Shown piece by piece: positions 61,203-64,000 of a DNA stretch of 64,000 nucleotides. The translations under genes and the position numbers were made by a program. Source of the stretch: Paenarthrobacter sp. (lineage in GTDB: Bacteria; Actinomycetota; Actinomycetes; Actinomycetales; Micrococcaceae); the NCBI GenBank assembly GCA_031179305.1, contig JAPSHX010000012.1:47443-111442 (forward strand), in the 5' to 3' direction. Below the pieces are notes generated by a model that made no database searches, was not told the DNA's origin, and worked only from the letters and a program-made list of their open reading frames with translations. Numbering within the stretch: position 1 is the first letter of the stretch; the number at the start of each line of letters is the position of its first letter.

Positions 61203-62138
61203 GTGATGCAATCCCCCCTCCCCGTCCGCGACGGCGTGAACGCGACCCGCCTGCGCCTGCCGGATGAGGGACCGTGGACCACCGCAATGGACTATATGAT
61301 GCACCGCTGGGGCCATATCGATCCGCAAGGCATCGAGGACCGCTTTGACGCCGGCGAGATTGTGGGCGAAGGCGGCGTACCGCTTAACCGCAGCACCAAG
61401 CTGGAGGACCACACCTTCATCTGGTACTACCGCACGCTCCCCCCGGAGACCCGCCTGCCCGTGGAAATCAACATCCTCCACCAAGACGAACACATCCTGG
61501 TGGTGGACAAACCGCACTTCCTCCCCACCACGCCCGGCGGCACCTACATCCAGGAATCCGCGCTGGTCCGGCTCCGGAACCTGCTCAACCTCCCGGACCT
61601 CATCCCCATGCACCGCTTGGACCGCATGACGGCCGGCCTGCTGCTGCTCTCCACCAACCCGGAGACACGCGGCAAGTACCAGGTCCTCTTCGAGAAGCGC
61701 CAGGTCCAGAAGGAATACGAGTGCGTGTCAGCCGCGACGCCGGCCGCAGGCTATCCCGCCGTCGAATTCCCGGTAGTGGTCCGCAACCGCATGACCAAGT
61801 CCCGCAGCTACCTGCTCGCCGAGGTCATCGAGGGCGAACCGAACGCGGAAACCCGGATTGAACAGACAAAAATGTTCGACGCCGGAACTCACCAGCGCGC
61901 CTTGTACCGACTGGAGCCGCACACCGGAAAGACGCACCAACTCCGCGTGCACATGGCTTCGCTTGGGCTGGGAATCGTCAACGACGCCTTCTACCCGGAC
62001 CTGCTGGACAAAGCCCCGGACGATTACTCGAAACCCCTTCAATTGCTGGCCCGCGGGATCTCATTCGTGGACCCCATCAGCAAGCAAAGCGTGGAATATC
62101 GCAGCAAACTAGAGCTCAGCGAGGCCCACCCCTCTTAA
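61203..62138 (+). CDS. RluA-family RNA pseudouridine synthase
   Basis: The 311-residue protein has an N-terminal region of about 90 residues, then the pseudouridine synthase core with the catalytic Asp in MHRLDRMTAGLLLLS and the KTHQLRVHMASLG segment. It isomerises uridines in rRNA or tRNA. Which member of the RluA family is not decidable from the sequence. Confidence 0.88.
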   Translation: MMQSPLPVRDGVNATRLRLPDEGPWTTAMDYMMHRWGHIDPQGIEDRFDAGEIVGEGGVPLNRSTKLEDHTFIWYYRTLPPETRLPVEINILHQDEHILVVDKPHFLPTTPGGTYIQESALVRLRNLLNLPDLIPMHRLDRMTAGLLLLSTNPETRGKYQVLFEKRQVQKEYECVSAATPAAGYPAVEFPVVVRNRMTKSRSYLLAEVIEGEPNAETRIEQTKMFDAGTHQRALYRLEPHTGKTHQLRVHMASLGLGIVNDAFYPDLLDKAPDDYSKPLQLLARGISFVDPISKQSVEYRSKLELSEAHPS

Positions 62139-62205
62139 AGCGACGCGGGGTCACTCATGGCCCAAATTTCGCCCCAGCAAACGCCATATCCGACGCCGCC
62201 ATGCC

Positions 62206-62745
62206 TCAGGCGCCGAACACCGCCCGGAAGACCGCCGTCGTCTCTTCCGAAAACAGCACGAACTCCACCAGCTCAAGCGGGCTGCCCTCAGTGCCGCGGA
62301 CTGAAACTGACGACGAAAACCACCGCACGGCGTCGAACGCTACCTCGGCGACCTGAGTGGCGTCCCAGCCATAAATTCCGGCGCTGATCGCAGGAAAGGC
62401 GATGGATCTGGCACCAAGCCCCGCCGCCACGTTCAGGCTCTCGCGGACGCACGACGCGAGCAGCGCCGGATCGGTTTGACCCGCGTGCCGGTTGGGTCCC
62501 ACTGTATGGATCACCCAGCGTGCGGGGAGCCGGAAGGCGGGTGTGGCGACGGCGGCACCCACCGGAAGTCCGTCCTGCAGTTGCGTCCGGCGCAGTTCGC
62601 GGCATGCCTCAAGAAGTTCCAGGCCCGCGGCCCTATGAATGGCGCCGTCTACCCCCCCTCCACCCAGCAGTGACGAGTTGGCGGCGTTGACAATCGCGTC
62701 AACACCGCGGGTGGTGATATCTCCGCGCAGAATCTCGATTCGCAT
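62206..62745 (-). CDS. Macro-domain protein (O-acetyl-ADP-ribose deacetylase type)
   Basis: From ATG 62745 the 179-residue protein shows [33 protein letters not shown] (ADP-ribose binding and catalytic Asn/Asp) and [12 protein letters not shown]. This is the YmdB/MacroD-type layout. It hydrolyses ADP-ribose esters. It has no clear operon partner, being divergent from the DedA gene and convergent with the pseudouridine synthase. Confidence 0.9.
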   Translation of the reverse strand: MRIEILRGDITTRGVDAIVNAANSSLLGGGGVDGAIHRAAGLELLEACRELRRTQLQDGLPVGAAVATPAFRLPARWVIHTVGPNRHAGQTDPALLASCVRESLNVAAGLGARSIAFPAISAGIYGWDATQVAEVAFDAVRWFSSSVSVRGTEGSPLELVEFVLFSEETTAVFRAVFGA

Positions 62746-62799
62746 GGCGCCAGTCTCACTCCCGAGCGGGGGACGCGGCAAGTGCGGTACCTTTTGCCC

Positions 62800-63444
62800 A
62801 TGGACATCACCGCTCCAGAGACATGGGGATCCGCAATTTACCTGTGGATTGTCCCCATAGTGTTGGGCGATGCCATCTTCCCGCCCATCCCCTCCGAGAT
62901 GGTGGTGATCACCGGCGGGGCGCTTGCAGCCGACGGCCACGCTAACTTCTGGCTCATCCTCTTCCTGGCCGCGTTCGCGTCCTGGCTGGGTGATATGGCC
63001 GTTTTCATGCTGTTTAAACGGCGCATCAGCCACGTTCTGGACCGGTGGTCGTGGGGCCGCCGGGTCCACCGCGGAATCCATGAGGCCATCGCCAAAGCCG
63101 GCCGCTCATCAACCTACGGCGCCATCATTGGCGCTCGGTTTATCCCCGGTGGCAGGCTCGCTACTTCATCCGCGGCAGGCATCGCCAATGTTTCGGTCCG
63201 CGGTTTCAGCCTGTGTGCCGGCCTGGGCGCAGTGCTGTGGGCAGTGTGGCAGGTCGGCTTGGGCTACTTCACCGGCTCCACCACCAAGCTTCCCTTTTGG
63301 GCCAGCTCACTCATTGGGGTGGGACTGGGACTGGTCATCGGCGTGGTGGTTGGTTTGATCGTCACCCGGCGCCGCGGCAGCCGATCCCCCGTGGACGAAC
63401 CGTTCGACGCCGACAAGCCCGGCGACGTGCCGCAGCCGGAGTAG
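62800..63444 (+). CDS. DedA-family membrane protein
   Basis: The protein of about 214 residues from ATG 62800 (GTG 62782 in frame) has DedA traits: an N-terminal re-entrant-type segment ([27 protein letters not shown]) with the conserved Glu, and [18 protein letters not shown] with the conserved Arg. DedA proteins flip lipid carriers or couple ions for envelope homeostasis. It is 55 bp from the divergent macro-domain gene. Confidence 0.85.
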   Translation: MDITAPETWGSAIYLWIVPIVLGDAIFPPIPSEMVVITGGALAADGHANFWLILFLAAFASWLGDMAVFMLFKRRISHVLDRWSWGRRVHRGIHEAIAKAGRSSTYGAIIGARFIPGGRLATSSAAGIANVSVRGFSLCAGLGAVLWAVWQVGLGYFTGSTTKLPFWASSLIGVGLGLVIGVVVGLIVTRRRGSRSPVDEPFDADKPGDVPQPE

Positions 63445-63458
63445 CGCTGACAACTGTT

Positions 63459-63764
63459 CTAAACCGGCGACCAACGACCGCGGCTTCGGCGCAACACGTA
63501 GAGGCTTCCAGTGACCGCTACACGTTCGACGGCGTCACGCATCATGGCTGCCGATGTCCGGGCTTCGTGGTTCTCGCCCGAGTAATCCCGGTCGCCTACT
63601 GTGAAGCGGAGGCTGATCTGGGGTACTCCTCCCACGATGTCGAGCTGGTTCGATTCGACATGGTGGCGTGTTTCCAGTGCTTCCACCGCTGCGGCCATCA
63701 CCGATTCGGGCGCATTGCCCGGCTTGAGGCCAGTGATCTTCAACTTGGTCTGGAACGACGGCAT
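63459..63764 (-). CDS. Small protein of unknown function
   Basis: I do not recognise this 101-residue protein. It has a two-layer alpha/beta look (helix ESVMAAAVEALETRHH, strands NQLDIVGGVPQISLRFTVG) and a basic C-terminus (LRRSRGRWSPV). It is convergent with the DedA gene at a 14-bp distance, and the truncated transposase follows downstream of its start. Confidence 0.55.
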   Translation of the reverse strand: MPSFQTKLKITGLKPGNAPESVMAAAVEALETRHHVESNQLDIVGGVPQISLRFTVGDRDYSGENHEARTSAAMMRDAVERVAVTGSLYVLRRSRGRWSPV

Positions 63765-63809
63765 CCCACTACCCTAACGCTCTATCACATCCCGCGCCCT
63801 TGGACGGAT

Positions 63810-63836
63810 CCCTCTCTCCCCTGGTGAGAGAGGGAG
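63810..63836. terminator. Hairpin in front of the IS3-type transposase end
   Basis: TCCCTCTCTC and GAGAGAGGGA flank a 7-base loop (10-bp perfect stem). It lies between the small gene and the transposase end and probably terminates the transposase transcript. It could also lie at the edge of the element. Confidence 0.5.
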
Positions 63837-63877
63837 TGCGCTCGTCAAGTTTTTGAGACAGGTTTCGTTGTTGTTGG

Positions 63878-64000
63878 TTAGGCTGCCAGGGGTTGCTGGC
63901 GGCGGGGGTTGTAGGTGGTGTGGGCGGTTAGTGGGGCTGCGCCGCCGGCCCTTCTGTTGGGTCGGCGGCGGTTGTACCAGCCCTCGATGTATTCCATTAC
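63878..64000 (-). mobile_element. C-terminal part of an IS3-family transposase (continues beyond window)
   Basis: Read on the minus strand the last 40 codons encode VMEYIEGWYNRRRPNRRAGG followed by a Pro/Thr-rich tail and TAA (63878-63880). EYIEGWYNRRRP is the classic C-terminus of the integrase-core (DDE) transposase of IS3-type elements. The element end, including its terminal inverted repeat, should lie between about 63836 and 63877 (TTTTTGAGACAGG is a candidate end), but the other end is outside the window. Confidence 0.8.

Noticed and set aside
62746..63081. Long N-terminal extension of the macro-domain protein
   Set aside because: It would overlap the divergent DedA gene and encodes a low-complexity sequence unlike any macro domain. 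The domain starts cleanly at ATG 62745.

Overview
The window looks like a chromosomal segment of a high-GC Gram-positive actinobacterium. It most resembles Arthrobacter or Paenarthrobacter (Micrococcaceae), but that placement is an inference from gene content recognised by eye. Supporting traits are GTC/GCC-rich codons, many GTG starts, ATGA-type overlaps, an lhr-nei gene pair, a cyclic-di-AMP-type leader in front of a secreted peptidoglycan hydrolase, and an IdeR/DtxR-type iron box.

Layout. 1-3.7 kb: the 3' end of a flavin disulfide oxidoreductase, then a TetR-regulated unit (degenerate ABC ATPase-like protein, YhgE/Pip membrane protein, TetR) with a perfect operator palindrome in front. 3.6-5 kb: a membrane protein flanked by a REP-like hairpin family, including a seven-copy tandem array. 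5-15.8 kb: a catabolic island with a minus-strand operon (amidohydrolase, peptide/amine-type ABC importer, FAD oxidoreductase), a divergent TetR and an aldehyde dehydrogenase. Together they suggest uptake, hydrolysis, oxidation and dehydrogenation of an amine or amide compound. 15.8-24 kb: exporter/LysR pair, an iron-box-controlled small protein, SixA-like phosphatase, an intergenic region with a 109-bp direct repeat, an orphan winged-helix regulator, a two-component system, and the riboswitch-controlled hydrolase. 24-32 kb: PLP decarboxylase-like protein, HAD phosphatase, VOC protein, a frameshifted secreted-protein pseudogene, upp, tadA, and a three-gene glycosyltransferase / pterin-synthase-like / dehydrogenase operon.

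32.2-40.8 kb is the most unusual part. Directly after a tRNA-Ser(CGA) gene and its terminator lies an AT-richer leader with two dyads. It is followed by an eight-gene, fully overlapping operon ending at a strong terminator: GH77 glucanotransferase, MFS exporter, two dCTP-deaminase-like proteins (the second lacking the catalytic Glu), a methyltransferase, a dNMP-kinase-like/cytidine-deaminase-like fusion, a Nudix hydrolase and an NAGPA-type phosphodiester glycosidase. The gene set points to nucleotide-derived, sugar-linked chemistry: a nucleoside-type natural product, nucleotide-based defence, or nucleotide modification. I do not recognise it as a described system.

40.8-64 kb: TM2 protein, SRPBCC protein, copper-type YcnI cluster, lhr-nei, a polysaccharide locus (GH16 divergent from GT2 synthase-STAS-GH26), the MocR/YczE divergent pair, DUF4188/TetR pair, SRPBCC/ArsR operon, pseudouridine synthase, macro-domain protein, DedA protein, and the truncated end of an IS3-type transposase at the right edge.
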